From NCBI GenBank assembly GCA_031841125.1, contig CM063106.1, positions 11,284,001-11,348,000 of the forward strand: a stretch of DNA of 64,000 nucleotides. Direction: 5' to 3'. The stretch comes from Acanthococcus lagerstroemiae (taxonomy: Eukaryota; Arthropoda; Insecta; Hemiptera; Eriococcidae). Shown here one piece after another: positions 11,321 to 22,443 of the stretch (the first letter of the stretch is position 1; each line of letters begins with the position of its first letter). The notes under the pieces are model-generated. The model searched no databases and had not been told where the DNA came from. It saw nothing but the letters and a program-made list of their open reading frames with translations. The position numbers and the translations under genes are program-made.

Positions 11321-11329
11321 TACCTTAGT

Positions 11330-12740
11330 TTGACTAATAATAATTTTAAAAAATGAAAAATTTGACAATACTTAAAACTGAGCACTATTAGACATCACTA
11401 ACTTTGAAACAATTCTAATGCAAGAACTGTGTAAAATAAAATTCATTTATGATTGTATAGACAGACAGAGACAATGATCAGTTACGCACCAGTAAGAATT
11501 TCAAAAAAAATATTACAGCATCACAAAATTGAAACTTCAATTTTATTTGATGTCATGAGCTTTTAATCAATTAGTTCACAAAAACCTGGCAAGATTCACG
11601 AAAAGTTACTGTCATACAGAATAATCACAAAGTTTACGATTTTGATGGGTGAGGGGGGGGGGATCAAAATACGGACATGATTTTAAATTACCAACTCGAA
11701 TATGAAAATTCTGCCTAACCCAAGGAAAGTTGTAATCACCTCATAAAAGTCATTGATGAATTAAGAAAAATTTAATTTAAGACAAAAAAAAAAAATGAAA
11801 TTCCAATAATTCGACGAAATATAAAATTAAAACTAACTCAATATAGTGAGTCTTCAAAATGTTTCTGTGGGGAATTTGAGTAAGATTCTTAGAAAATTGC
11901 AGTCCCAATCTGGAAAAGAAAATGAAGAATTACGACAATAATTTGTAGAAGAAATCTACGAATTCAAAGAATTCAAGAATGCTGAAATGAATTTGATTTG
12001 ATAGCAAAAGCCTTGACCACCAATTCCTATATGCATTCAAATGGGGATGTGGTCGCCATTTTAGACAATTAACAGGAAAGACAAAGAAAAGTCCTTGACA
12101 TTTTTCCTATTTTTCATTTTTTTTCTTCCTGCTTACATGCAAAATATTTTTACCGAGCCGGCATTTTTCGGCACGTTAGTCGGCATTTTCGACTTCAGTC
12201 AGCAAAGTATGAAAGTCGTTGAGCTTTTTTCTGCTTGCATAAGAAAGTTTTGAGCCGAGTCCGTATTTTTCATTTATTTCCACCCCACATCCCCCATATA
12301 CTGATTAGGCCCATGACGTTCCTGTTGGCCCTTATCAGTTCAACTTGTTTTGGTCAGTCAGCTGTTCGGTCATATTTCATTTAGCTTGCTTTTTTGCTTC
12401 TTTTTTCAGTTAATTTTGATTACAGGTATTAGACTTGATTGTATTTGATTGGACTTTATCATTTCTTATGGTTGCTGATGGTTCGAGTTGGAGGGCTCAG
12501 TCAAATTTCATTCAGATTATTCTTGGTCCTTTTTTGATTGATTCTTATCAGATTGGTTCGTTTTAGCTTTTTTACGATCAGATTAGTTCATTTTCAGCCT
12601 TTCATTTGAGTTGTTTGTATTTTTGGTGTAAGTGCAAATAGCCGACCTTGAATGGGAAGACTACGTACAGAAAATTCTGTGGCTCGCATAAAGTTTTCAC
12701 TTTTTTTGGGGGAATTCAGAGGATTTGAGAAGGCGAATCC
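11330..12740. other. No gene; T/G-biased degenerate repeats
   Basis: Mostly A+T-rich noncoding sequence. From about 12340 onward the plus strand is strongly T- and G-rich with loosely recurring TTGGTCAG and TGATTGG words, suggesting an old low-complexity tract. No gene supported. Confidence 0.5.
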
Positions 12741-13028
12741 CCCTTATTGACACCTGTGACATTAATTTTTAGGTCATCTTGGTTTGCTGTTTGGTCAGTT
12801 TTTGGCCAGATTTGGTTGTTGGTAATGGTACCGTTTGATACGTTATTAGTCATATTTGTTCTGTTTGGGATCAGTCGGATTTGGTTGTTTTTAGTATTGG
12901 TTCGTCTGTATATTTTGGCAGGGTGGTTAAATTTTTACTGTTGGTCACCTTTGGCAATTTATAACTTGAGATTGACCGTTCCCTTTTCCTTCAGCTGTGT
13001 ATATAGATTTTCCCTCCTTATTTGTTAT

Positions 13029-13201
13029 CACTGGTGTAGTGTCGGGGGGGGGGGGCATGGGAGGGCACGTTCCCCTCCAATATTTTTACATAGTCTGCTA
13101 ATATCGGTGATTTTTAAAAAAATACTTCAATTTTCGACTTTTTCTCCCTTGAAAATCGTATTTCCCCCTCCCCTTTTGGGAAAATCCTAGCCACGTCACT
13201 G
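13029..13201. mobile_element. Family B MITE, perfect 8-bp TSD
   Basis: Flanked by TTTGTTAT at 13021-13028 and 13202-13209. Left end CACTGGTGTAGTGTC is a decayed CAGTGGCGTAGCC, and the right end is CCTAGCCACGTCACTG. The interior shares TAATATCGGTGATTTTTAAA and CCCTTGAAAATCGTATTTC with other family B copies, in reverse orientation. A G12 run lies near 13044. Confidence 0.85.
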
Positions 13202-13460
13202 TTTGTTATATTACTTGCTTTCTTCCTTCTTTCTCCAGACTCCATTTTTACTTTTCTATATGCCGAGTCCGCTTGTTCTTTATTCACAAATTCGTCTACA
13301 TATCTTATCACTTTTTTTCTTTCAACCATTCCTCCTTTGCCTTTTTACATTCTCCCTTTATTTCATTCCTTAACCTTTAATAAGCTAATCTACCTTCCTT
13401 ATCTTCTGCAATCTTATATTTTCTTCGTTCATCCATCTTTCCGAGGATTCCCTCCTTCAT

Positions 13461-13733
13461 CAGTGTTGGATCCAGGGGGGGGGGGGCTAAAGGGGCTATA
13501 GCGCCCCCCCCCCAAAAAAAAAAAATGTTCACTCGCTTTTCCACTTATTTTAGCCACCGATGTTTTTAATGACAGTAGCGCTCATACAGCACAGTTCATG
13601 AATACATATCGCGTTATCAATGAATCAACATTATCACTTATCAACAATCATGCATTCATGCTTAAAATTTTGTTTGCTCTTTTTTTCTCCAACATTTAGC
13701 CCCCCCCCCAAGTGTAATCCTGGATCCGCACTG
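13461..13733. mobile_element. hAT-like MITE (family E), perfect 8-bp TSD
   Basis: Flanked by TCCTTCAT at 13453-13460 and 13734-13741. Left end CAGTGTTGGATCCAGG; right end (reverse complement) CAGTGCGGATCCAGG. Homopolymer G and C runs sit just inside both ends. It lies in the LINE remnant. Confidence 0.85.
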
Positions 13734-14284
13734 TCCTTCATCCATGGTTTCATTTCTTCTCGCTTAGTTTTACTCAGATTTTCTTCTGACGATTTCAATA
13801 TTCCCTCCTCCATTTTACCTCATTCTTCTTCCACATTTTTAATCTTCTGTGTTTTTTCAGCCACTAATCCTAATACAATATCCTCTTCATATTTCCCTCT
13901 AATATTAATATTTTCCAACTTTTTCAAATTTCATCTTTTTACCTCTCTTTTTTTACCAAGTTTCTTCAATTTAAGCCTGCATTTCATTACTACTAAGTTT
14001 TATTTTATTTTATTTTTCTGTTTATAGTGCTGCCCAACAGCCAGATGGCCAATTACAGATGATCACTGTCAATATTGGCTCCTGGATAAGTTCGACAGTC
14101 GAATGTTCATTCCTAAAACGTTGTTTTGTTATAGTATAATCAATTTGAAAACAAATTAGACCTTTCAAATAACAGAAAAGGAAAACAAAGCCGAGGCTCA
14201 GATTAGGGCCAGATGAAAAATGTGATTAATTTTCCAGGACAACGACACATACAAATAAACAACATACTTTAATAATTTCTTCAG

Positions 14285-15030
14285 TTTTTTCGGCGAAGCC
14301 AAACTGATCTAATTGAAGAAGTCAAATCTGGATGTTGGAGCCCAATCGAGGTCGAATCCAAAATCTGTTTGAAATTCTAAAATCGGCAATTCAAAATACC
14401 TTTCTTTCGGACAACATCAGTCGAGGCTGAATTGGAAACTTGATCAAATATTTAAACCCGAAACACAGAAAAATCATTATAAATAACTTAAAAGTTTGAT
14501 TATTATTTCCATCTTCAATATTAATATTATTAAGAATATTTATCAATAATAATTGTTTCGATATTTTGTCTAGTTTTTTACAATGAATCAATTTTGCCGA
14601 TTTGAATGAGTCAAATTTGGATTCCGAGGGCTGAATCAGATTTGAAATCGGCAACCACAAGACCTCTATTCCAATCCACTGTCAATTTTTTTAGCAAAGT
14701 TAAATAGGCTCTTTTGAAGGACTCAAACTTGGATTTTAGAGTCCAATCTGGGTCAGATTAAAACTTTGATAAGACTTTTGAGTTCAACGACCCCAAAAAA
14801 ATCCTATTCTGATATCTAGTTCAATTTTTCAGGAAAGTTGAGTTGGTTCATTTGAATAACATAAATTGAAATTCTGAGGCCCAAATTGGAATCTTACCAA
14901 AAATTTTACAAAACCCTTATTCAAACTATAGCTCCTCAAAAAGAGAAAATAGTCGAATTTAGAGCCCAAATCGGAAACGGATCAAAAATCTGATTATAAT
15001 TTTGAATTTAACGATTGGAAATACTTTTTA
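14285..15030. repeat. Degenerate tandem repeat, about 130-150 bp period
   Basis: Recurring order: TTTTT, AAAGTT, TTGAATGAGTCAAAT, TTGGATTC, GAGGCCCAAT, GGTCGAAT, TCAAAAATCTG, then a T-rich joint. Units begin near 14285, 14575, 14687, 14824 and 14935. Units differ widely, so the array is old. No transcription unit was recognised. Confidence 0.55.
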
Positions 15031-15232
15031 TTTCAATATTTTCCTTGATACGTTTCCATTTAAAACTCCAAAGTTGGTGGTTCCAGTCCACTTGTGGGAG
15101 AGCAATTTCTTCAACCTGGAATAAACTAAACCTTCGTCCTTGAAGACACCCGCGCATCCCATCTACCCCAAAAGATGAAATGCTGGTCTGATAAAATGAC
15201 AACAAATCATTCTGCCCAAGAACGCAGCTAAC

Positions 15233-15745
15233 CAGGGACGAAGCGGAGAGTTTTTTCTGGAGGGGCAAAAATTGTTAAATTCCCAACTGACTCAAGTCAA
15301 AATTCCCAAGTATCAAAATTTGTTTGTACTGGCTAAAAAAAACCAAAAAACTTATGACTAGTTGGATTCAGTGGCGTAGCCAAGATTTTCCCAAAGGGAG
15401 GGGGGGGGATAAGATTTTCAAGGGAGAAAAAATCAAAAAATGTGGTATTTTTTAAAAATTGCCGATATTAGAGGACTGTTTTATAAAAAATGAAGGTAAA
15501 ATTACTGCTTGAGCAGAAATTTTTCGAAAAAACGTGTTTTAAAGGCGAGCACTTGCTCATTTTTGCATATTTTACATTCAATTTTAGGTACCTTGGGAAA
15601 GGCATTCGTCCCCTTTGCTCTTCCCCCCCCCCTCTGGCTACACCACTGATTGGATTTTCCCAACTTTTGATCCATCTACTAAAATTTCACAACTTCGGCG
15701 GAGGCTTGGGGCAAGTTGCCCCATGCCCCCTTATTTTCGTCCCTG
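15233..15745 (+). mobile_element. Family D MITE with nested family B, perfect 8-bp TSD
   Basis: Flanked by CAGCTAAC at 15225-15232 and 15746-15753. Ends are CAGGGACGAAGCGGAGAG and TTTTCGTCCCTG. At 15369 a family B element splits it. Joining 15233-15368 to 15649-15745 gives a roughly 230-bp element of the size of other D copies. This is a clear insertion-order record: D first, B second. Confidence 0.9.
15369..15648 (+). mobile_element. Family B MITE nested in family D
   Basis: Ends CAGTGGCGTAGCCAAG and GGCTACACCACTG. Flanking 8-mers GTTGGATT and ATTGGATT match at 7 of 8. Interior closely parallels 3915-4186. Confidence 0.8.
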
Positions 15746-15749
15746 CAGC

Positions 15750-16560
15750 TAACTCGTACAAAGGGGAGTCCTAATTACCACCTTCGCATGTTTAACCCAA
15801 AGAAAGCCACAAATTCGGTTGTTCGCGTTTAAAATATCCGTTTTAATAGGTCATTAGCCACACAACAACTGGAACGGAATAACACGTGAGCACCGTCAGC
15901 TGTTAACAAATGACAATCACGTATCATAATCAAATATCACGCAAAAGCGAACGATACTAATCAGAACTTTTCTTGGGTCACTTAGTCAACACGTCCTCTG
16001 CTCTCGAACTAAGGCGAGGGTTCGTTTCCTTCTCGTGTCGGCTGCTCATTTTCCCCCTTCACTCGCTCTATTTCATCCTCGGATGCTCGAATATGGTGCG
16101 CGGCCAAGCCAAACATATACCGTATACCAATAACCATAAAAAATTCTTTCTACACCGTCGTGTACCCAGCCAGTTATTCAATAACAGCCTTCTGTGTGGT
16201 CTCTGTAACTAACTTCTATAGGCCTATTACGTAAGTCACACAGGCAAATACAATGTGGCATGTACAAGCTACGCGTAATGGGATTTGTGTATAATGTACA
16301 ATAAACATTACAGGGCACTACACTAACACAAGCTATTGTTTTACACCGGTTGCAGGTTTACATGTATCGTGTAGATACCACCGTAAACGAGAATACACGC
16401 TTTCAGTTTCCAGTTTTATTCAACTACGTGTGAAATTTTCAACATACACGCTGAGCAAACTTCTACAGAATTCTGGTTACATTTCTTCCAGCGATTCCAC
16501 GCTCTGTTCAACTGGAAATTTTGGTAATTTTTACCGATTCTGATAACAACTATTGAAATT
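15750..16560. other. No recognisable feature
   Basis: Unique-looking sequence with a moderately GC-richer part at 15950-16100. No coding or repeat evidence. Confidence 0.4.
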
Positions 16561-16564
16561 CTAC

Positions 16565-16735
16565 TTATCCCCGTAGCCAGGGGGGCAAGGTGGGGCTGAG
16601 CCCCCTCTAAAGGTATCTTGATCCCCCTGAGCAAGGATACCACCATTAAAAAAATCATCATTACGCTGAACGAGAAAGAAAGACGGGATGAAGAGAATAA
16701 TTAATATCACAGAAACATTTTAAAATTTAGAATAA
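16565..16735. mobile_element. Truncated family C element
   Basis: CCCCGTAGCCAGGGGGGCAA followed by GGGGCTGAGCCCCCTC, AAGGTATCTTGA and ATCATTACGCTGAACGAG, closely matching 57951-58135. The right part of the element and any TSD are missing. Confidence 0.65.
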
Positions 16736-17390
16736 CTAGGGGGCTTCGCGGTCCCCCCCCCCCGCCGACCCGCCGTCACTCGCTTCGCGTCACGTCCGAC
16801 CATCACAGTCCTCAGTGTTTGGTCTAAAACTTTTGTTCCTGAGTTGAGGTTTGCTTTGCGCTTCTTTTGCTCCCCCTCTATCAGCAGTCCTTTCTTCACC
16901 ACGAGCCTCCTCCTCCACCACGACCCCCTCATTCACCACGGTCGCTCTCCGCCTCCACGTTCACACTTCAACAGTCGCAGCCCTCCTCAGCCACAAACTC
17001 CTCTCCCACAACGGCCATAATCTCCTACCAGAGGCTTTAATACCCACCCCATTGTTTTTTACCTCCGCAGTGCCCCCCCCCCCCGCGAACCCTTTCCGTC
17101 TGCACATCCGGGTAGGCCCTTTCCCTTGGACTCTCCCTTGGACTTCCTCTTGACCTCTACAATCATCAACCACCACAACCAACCTCCACCATCTGGGCCT
17201 TAATCTCTTCATTTTACCCTCTCCCTCTCTTCATGGCCTTCTTCGTCCACAGCTTCTCCCCCACATGGCACCCTCCGTTCATCCCTCCAATCATCACCCA
17301 GTCCTCCACCTAGTTTCCCCCGATCTCCCTCTTCCACCCCGAGTGCCCTCCCCTATTAGGACCACGTCCCCCTCCCACCCCCACTATGGT
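16736..17390. other. GC-rich, strand-asymmetric segment
   Basis: About 650 bp of pyrimidine-rich plus strand (CCTCCTCCACCACG-like words), sharply different from the A+T-rich surroundings. Long open frames exist on both strands (16851-17153 plus, 16961-17212 minus). They encode low-complexity proline/serine or arginine/glycine-rich residues with no known domain, so they may only reflect composition. It could be part of an unrecognised repeat lying next to the family D array. Confidence 0.4.
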
Positions 17391-17394
17391 CTTC

Positions 17395-18074
17395 ATTTCT
17401 GATTTTTTTTTACTTTGATATTTGGGAATTCCGAGTTTGAGTCAGCATCAGTTGGAAAAATCCAACAAGTCAAAGGAAAAGTTTTTTCTTTGCTTTAATA
17501 CTTGGAAATTTCGAGTTTTTTTTTGTTGCTAGCATTGACACTGAGGAATTGAGTGGAGAAGTAGGCAAAATCCAAGAAGTCAAAAGGTTTTTTTTTTACT
17601 TTGATATTTGGGAATTCCGAGTTGAGTCAGCATCAATTGGAAAAATCCAATAAGTCAATAAGTCCATCAAAAGTCCTTTTTTTTTTTTTTGCTTACTTTG
17701 ACACAGGAATTCAGTTGAGAAATTGGGAAAATCCAACAAGTCAAAAGAAAAGTTTTTTCTTTCCTTTGATATTTGGGAATTTCGAGTTGAGTCATCAGGT
17801 GGAAAAATCCAATAAATTAGGTTGTTGTTTTTTTTTGTTGTTTTTTTTTGCTAGCTTTGACCCTTGGGAATTGAGTGGAGAAGTTGGGAAAATCCAACAA
17901 GTCAAAAGTTTTTCTTTTTGGCTTTGATATTTGGGAATTTTGAGTTGAGTCAACAGTTGAAAAAATCCAATTTGCTTTCATGCTTTGATACTTGGAAATT
18001 TTGAGTTGAGTCAGTTGGGTCTTTCACAATTCCTCCCTCCCTCCCTCTCGGATAAACTCTTCAGTACGTCCCTG
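17395..18074. repeat. Family D interior expanded into a tandem array
   Basis: Nine or so variable units of 50-95 bp start with TTTGATATTTGGGAATT or close variants near 17414, 17492, 17540, 17600, 17695, 17764, 17845, 17920 and 17980. Each is followed by GAGTTGAGTCAG and AAAAATCCAACAAGTCAAAAG. The last unit runs into a normal family D right end, CTCTTCAGTACGTCCCTG, at 18074. Other D copies have one such unit. No left terminus is visible. Confidence 0.8.
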
Positions 18075-18208
18075 CCTATAAATTTGACTTTATATAGGAC
18101 TGCGAAAACGCGCGTCTTATGCAGGAACATGCAAGCAGTTCAGTAAATCGTAAAACTGCAATATTAGTCTGATATGCTATATGGCGCAAATAATGAAGAT
18201 CAATTAGC

Positions 18209-18459
18209 AATTGAGGAGCTCACTTCCAAAGTGATCTAACTGCAAAATTTTAGTTTTGAGAAGAACAAACAAAACACTTTATAAGCAAAACTGTAGAGTA
18301 GGTAATCGATTTCTTAACGGAGGTATCAATAAGTTTAATCTTTAAGAAAACTTTGTCGTTCTTGTTTTTGCAAAGTATGCCCCTACAGCGTGTTGAAAAC
18401 AAAAACTCAAGAAATCATAATTTTGCAGTTAGGTCGCTTTGGAAGTGTGCTCCTCAATT
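18209..18459. mobile_element. Small inverted-repeat element
   Basis: The left arm AATTGAGGAGCTCACTTCC with AAAGTGATCTAACTGCAAAA is mirrored at the right by TTTTGCAGTTAGGTCGC with TTTGGAAGTGTGCTCCTC. The arms are about 40 bp with few mismatches and enclose about 165 bp. No convincing TSD was found. It would fold into a hairpin if transcribed. Confidence 0.65.
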
Positions 18460-18529
18460 ATTGAAAACTGGAACAAAAGTTTTTACTTCTAGCTTTGTTA
18501 TTTTTTAGTTCATTCATCGTTCCTAGTCA

Positions 18530-19485
18530 TTCATATAATTAACATTACTTGACCTATAGAAGAATTTTGAGAAAATACTTGACTTTTACTTCACGACTTG
18601 ACTTTTTCTTTAAGTATTTGACTTTTACTTGACTCACTTGACCCTGTAGACACCCTGATTTGAAAACAATGGGCTCTTTCGTAACGCGATGGTAATTATT
18701 ATGCGGTCTTTCGATTTTTTTTTCAAATTTCGTGGCTTAGTTACTCTTTCCCCAAAATCTAGGATATCCCTTTCATTCACCCTCATCTACATTTGCGAAG
18801 GAGAAGGGAGCCGAAGTAAAACCCGATGGCAGGGTGTTCCAGAAAGTGAATTCATTGGTTTTTCAAATTTTCGTTTCATTACGACTTTCTCAAAAAATTT
18901 TTTACATGGGGAGAAGAACTAGACTGAATATTTTTTCATTTTCCTGTCTTTTCGTGCCGATTTTCAGATTCTCGCAAGCAGGATGAGATAAAAACACGAA
19001 ACGAAACAATTGATATTGGGAGAATGTGCTTATGGATTAGTTCGCGTTTAGTCATATTTTTCGTGAAATGGTTCGTGAAGTCACGAAATACGGAATACGT
19101 TAAGTGTATAGCCGCCTCAATAGAAAGATGTAGACGCGAAACGAATATCATGAAAACAATTTCATCACACCAATACACTCTGTACTACTGCGATAGGAAA
19201 GGGGAGGTTGTATTACCCACATCCTTCTCCTGTGAAAGAAAAAAGATAAGAAAATTGCCTGAGCGAAGCGAAGGAAAATTTTTTTTAAATAAGAAATGGG
19301 TAAAATCTGTTTGAAATACTACAGAAATTCGCAGTCGATTTTTTTACAAAATTCCCTGACTTTTAGGTGAAAAATGCTAAAAGTTCCAGAATTCCCTGAC
19401 TTTTCTCTGACTTTTCCAGACGGACAAAATTCCTTGACTTTTCCAGATTTTCCAGGTTTTCCAAAGAATGGACACCCTGACTATG
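18530..19485. repeat. Degenerate CTGACTTTTC / CAGGGTGT repeat region
   Basis: Loosely repeated TTGACTTTTACTTGAC at 18560-18650 and CCCTGACTTTTCCAG at 19365-19465. Each block ends in GACACCCTGA. A CAGGGTGTTCCAG at 18830 is the reverse complement of that end in part, suggesting an element of about 650 bp (18830-19479). No TSD supports these limits. Confidence 0.35.
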
Positions 19486-19639
19486 ACACTCGTCGTAGAC
19501 TCTGCACACGACACTTCACAATTCATCAACAAACAACACGGATATCATAGTGTACCTTACAACGAAATGAGCATTAACACTCTGCGCTCAAATATCTGTA
19601 GGTGTATATATGAATGCGAAATTCTGAAGAATTCAAACA

Positions 19640-19800
19640 TTTTCTGAATTTGCCGATAGGATAAAATTTTCAAAATTTGCCGATTTAATAATATTTTTAA
19701 AATTTGCCGATTCTTGCCGACTTTCTCCCAAAATGTCCAAATTTGCAGACTACCAAATTATTGGGGGGGGGGGGTCGTCACCCCCATAGTTTCGCCCCTG
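19640..19800 (-). repeat. Solitary A repeat fragment
   Basis: Ends at 19800 with CCCCATAGTTTCGCCCCTG, the A terminus in minus orientation, preceded by a G12 run. Its other side has diverged TTGCCGA blocks. No partner end or TSD was found. It truncates the adjacent LINE remnant. Confidence 0.65.
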
Positions 19801-20290
19801 ACTTTTTCATCTCTGCAGAATCTTATTTCCCTATCTTGTGAATAATTTTTAATTATGTTTAAAATGTTTGTCTGGATGTTATTTTCTTTAAAGCACTTCA
19901 GTATGGAGGACCATTTTATTGCGTCAAAGGCACCACTGATACGAATGTTAATTAGTAGAGTCATTTTCGTGTTGTTTTGGGCTTGATTTGCTTCTGTTTT
20001 TTGAATGTATATATTTACTGCCATTTCAGAAGATTTCTTTTTTATACAGCCGAATTGGTCTTTTTGTATAATTTTGTTAATTTTGACTTATTCTTCTAAT
20101 TTTAATCGTATTATTTTCTCGTAAAATTTTCCTAAATTCGGTAGGAGAGCTGTTAGTCTATACGAGTTTGGTTGGATTGGATCTTTTCCTGGTTTGCTCA
20201 GTAGTTTTAATTTGTACATTTTTCAGAAAGGAGGCTTTCATTAGGTTTTTTAATTTGCCTACCTCATTCGGTGTCCTTAAATTCCACGTT
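19801..20290 (-). pseudogene. LINE reverse transcriptase fragment
   Basis: The minus reading gives IRLYKKEIF-like and EMAVNIYIQKTEANQAQN, then LLINIRISGAFDAIKWSSIL and CFKENNIQTNILNIIKNY. The GAFDAI stretch is the first catalytic aspartate motif of the reverse transcriptase palm (usual DIxGAFDxxxW). This wording suits Jockey/R1/I-type LINEs rather than the RTE-like copies elsewhere in the window. The YADD half is missing because an A repeat occupies 19640-19800. Upstream coding runs on in other frames to about 20290. Confidence 0.6.
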
Positions 20291-20572
20291 CCTCAATTCT
20301 GATAGTTTCTCACTAGGTAGTCTGCGCCCGGACATCCGAATAGGAGACTTTTTACGTCCGCACAATAATTGTTTACTTTGTGAGTTGCCATCATAATTGT
20401 TGTAACGGCGACGCATCTCCAGGGAAGGATACTGATGTAGTTTCCTTTTGCTTTCGTCAGGTTGATCTGTCGGGGTTTTCCTGCTCCTATGTACCTTCAG
20501 TTTTTCTTTAAGCCCCCTCACCACGTCTAGGTAGCACACACAGAGGGGGCGAATTTGTATAAGGAAATTCAA
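20291..20572 (-). repeat. LINE leader-like repeat (copy 1)
   Basis: On minus this begins TGCTACCTAGACGTGGTGAG and includes AAAACCCCGACAGATCAACC and CTGGAGATGCGTCGCCG. It aligns with 47645-47830 plus. It lies directly upstream of the RT fragment in the same orientation, as a 5' leader would. It is open for 102 codons, but the conserved 47.7 kb copy is not, so coding is doubtful. Confidence 0.5.
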
Positions 20573-20579
20573 CTGTTAA

Positions 20580-21370
20580 GCGAATCCGACTAAATTTCCA
20601 CTTTCTCTTCGTTAACGTTCTTAGTCAAACAACAAAGAGCACGCGAATCGAATCAGCTCATAAAATATTCAAACTAATGATAGGGGTGTATGCGGGTTCC
20701 GATGTACGTGCGGTATCTCGGTTTATCTGCTATTTATAAACGCCTTAATCCTTCATCGGCAGGACTTTCTTCCACACTCCGAGTTTCTGTCATTCGTTGG
20801 GCCACTCCTTACACCGAATCAGCTGCTGACGGAAAGAAATTTGCGACTGGTAATTAAAAATAGGAAAAAAAAACGATAAAAAGAACGTAAATTACGATGT
20901 AACGCCTCGCTTAGAGTACTTTTTGTTAATCCGTTGTTTATTAGTTACCAAACGACCCTCTCAAAGCGAACCAACCCTTTTTTGCCGTCATGTGGAGTGT
21001 ATACCTACCCTCGCTATACATCCGCGCGATACCGCAAATTTTAATTAATCCCTTTTCGCCGTTTCCACTCACAATAAAACTTATATTTGATTTTACGATC
21101 ACCACCGGTCAAACGAGTTCTTTCTCTCCTTCCATACTCGAGGTACATAGTGTATATACCATTTCGAGTTCTTTCAAACTTGTGTATGATGTATGAATCC
21201 ACTTTCTGGAATGATAAATGACTTTTCATACCTTTTTTTCTTCTTTTCTTTTAAATTAATGATTTATGTTGCTATAGAGCTTATTATAACGTAATAATTG
21301 GGACAAAATGTTGTTATTTGTTTACAGTCGATTTTTCTCTTGATAATAATGCTTGAGGTTTTGCATTGAA
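20580..21370. other. No recognisable feature
   Basis: Ordinary sequence. Short overlapping frames near 21000-21230 show no motif. Confidence 0.4.
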
Positions 21371-21382
21371 TTTCTTCAAGCG

Positions 21383-21708
21383 CAGAGGCGAAACTATAGG
21401 GGGTGTGGGGGTTGAAACACCCCCCAATAATTTGGTAGTCGGCAAATTTTAAGACTGTTCATTTTCCCACTCTCCCAATAATTTGACATTCGGCAAATTT
21501 TGAAACTCTTCATTTGAATTTTCATTTTTTATGCATGTTTGTTTGTTTATTTATTTTCTTTTTCAGCTAAGAAAATATTTCGATTAAAAAATTGGGAAAT
21601 TTTTAATTTTTTAAACATTTTGTCGGCGAATTTTTAGTGTTCAAAAAATATTTGCCAGCAAATTTTTTTTCTCCACCTTTCCAAACTGAAAGTCAAATTT
21701 CATTTCTG
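21383..21708 (+). repeat. A repeat (5' terminal repeat of composite copy 1)
   Basis: CAGAGGCGAAACTATAGG to AGTCAAATTTCATTTCTG. It holds an internal duplication of CCCAATAATTTGRYAKTCGGCAAATTTT near 21423 and 21475. It joins the interior at AAAATGGAGTACC. Confidence 0.8.
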
Positions 21709-21888
21709 AAAATGGAGTACCCTGGACCCCTGTTAGAGATTAGTCAGTCAAAAGCAGAAGGTTTCAAGCTGAGTATCGAACGTTATTTGAAAGGTTGAAA
21801 CAAAGCTGAAATGTGGAAGACATTTCGAAAATCTGAAAGTCGGTAGCAAACGTTGAATTTCAAATTCCAATGACTATTCGGACGGCCA

Positions 21889-22443
21889 GCGCGAAAGAGT
21901 CGCCCTCTATAATTTTAGGCACGTGAAAAAAAGAAACTATTGAAACCCTACATACTTTTAGAAAATTCATCAAATTGAAATGAAAATGGTCTTAATGGAA
22001 GGAAAATTTTATGTACTATAAATTTTGTCCTAATCATTTTTTCGATAAACGCTTTCGTTTTCATAATATGTATTTTGAGATTTCTTTGTATGCCTGTAAA
22101 TGTAATATTCCCCTTGATCAGGGTTACAAGGTAAACGACTACACCGCACCACCACTTTGAGCAGCCCGAATTCTGTTCACTTCGTCACTCCGTCACTCAC
22201 TGAGTCAGTGATTCACTCACTCACTCAGTCATTCGTTTACTTATTTAGAGATTCACTCAGTTACTCGCTTACTTATTCAGTTATTCACACAGTTACTCAA
22301 TCACTTACTCAGTGACTCAGTGATTCACTCATTCACTCAGTCATTCATTCATTCTCTAATTCAGTTATTCATTCACCTCGTCACTTCTCATTCAATCATT
22401 CGTAAACGACTACAGTGCGCCTTCGCTTTGAGCAGCCCGAAAT
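21889..22443. repeat. Insertion with TCACTCAG minisatellite between 47-bp direct repeats
   Basis: Absent from the homologous site in the copy at 338-810, where GACTATTCAG runs straight into TTCTTACTAGATTCTCTG. It contains GTAAACGACTACACCGCACC...CCCGAATTCTGTT at 22131-22176 and again in near-identical form at 22402-22448. The two copies surround about 225 bp of loose TCACTCAG / TTCACTCAT units (22177-22401). Confidence 0.65.

Larger units (their letters stand above)
12960..14060 (-). pseudogene. RTE-like LINE, endonuclease-to-RT linker, split by two MITEs
   Basis: Read on minus from about 14030: KLENINIRGKYEEDIV, then KSSEENLSKTKREEMKPWM. After a 273-bp MITE (13461-13733) it resumes with KMDERRKYKIAEDKEGR, LRNEIKGECKKAKEEWLKEK and SGERRKKASNITN. 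After a second MITE (13029-13201) it resumes with NKEGKSIYTAEGKG. This order is typical of the region between the AP-endonuclease and reverse transcriptase domains of RTE-like LINEs, where such motifs precede the RT. Stops and frameshifts are frequent. Neither flanking catalytic domain is present in this copy. Confidence 0.65.

Noticed and set aside
16851..17212. Overlapping proline/serine-rich and arginine/glycine-rich open frames
   Set aside because: Both strands are open because the segment is GC rich and strand-biased; no domain or splice support.
22177..22401. CRISPR-like array
   Set aside because: Units are short, contiguous and irregular, with no spacers; it is a minisatellite in eukaryotic DNA.
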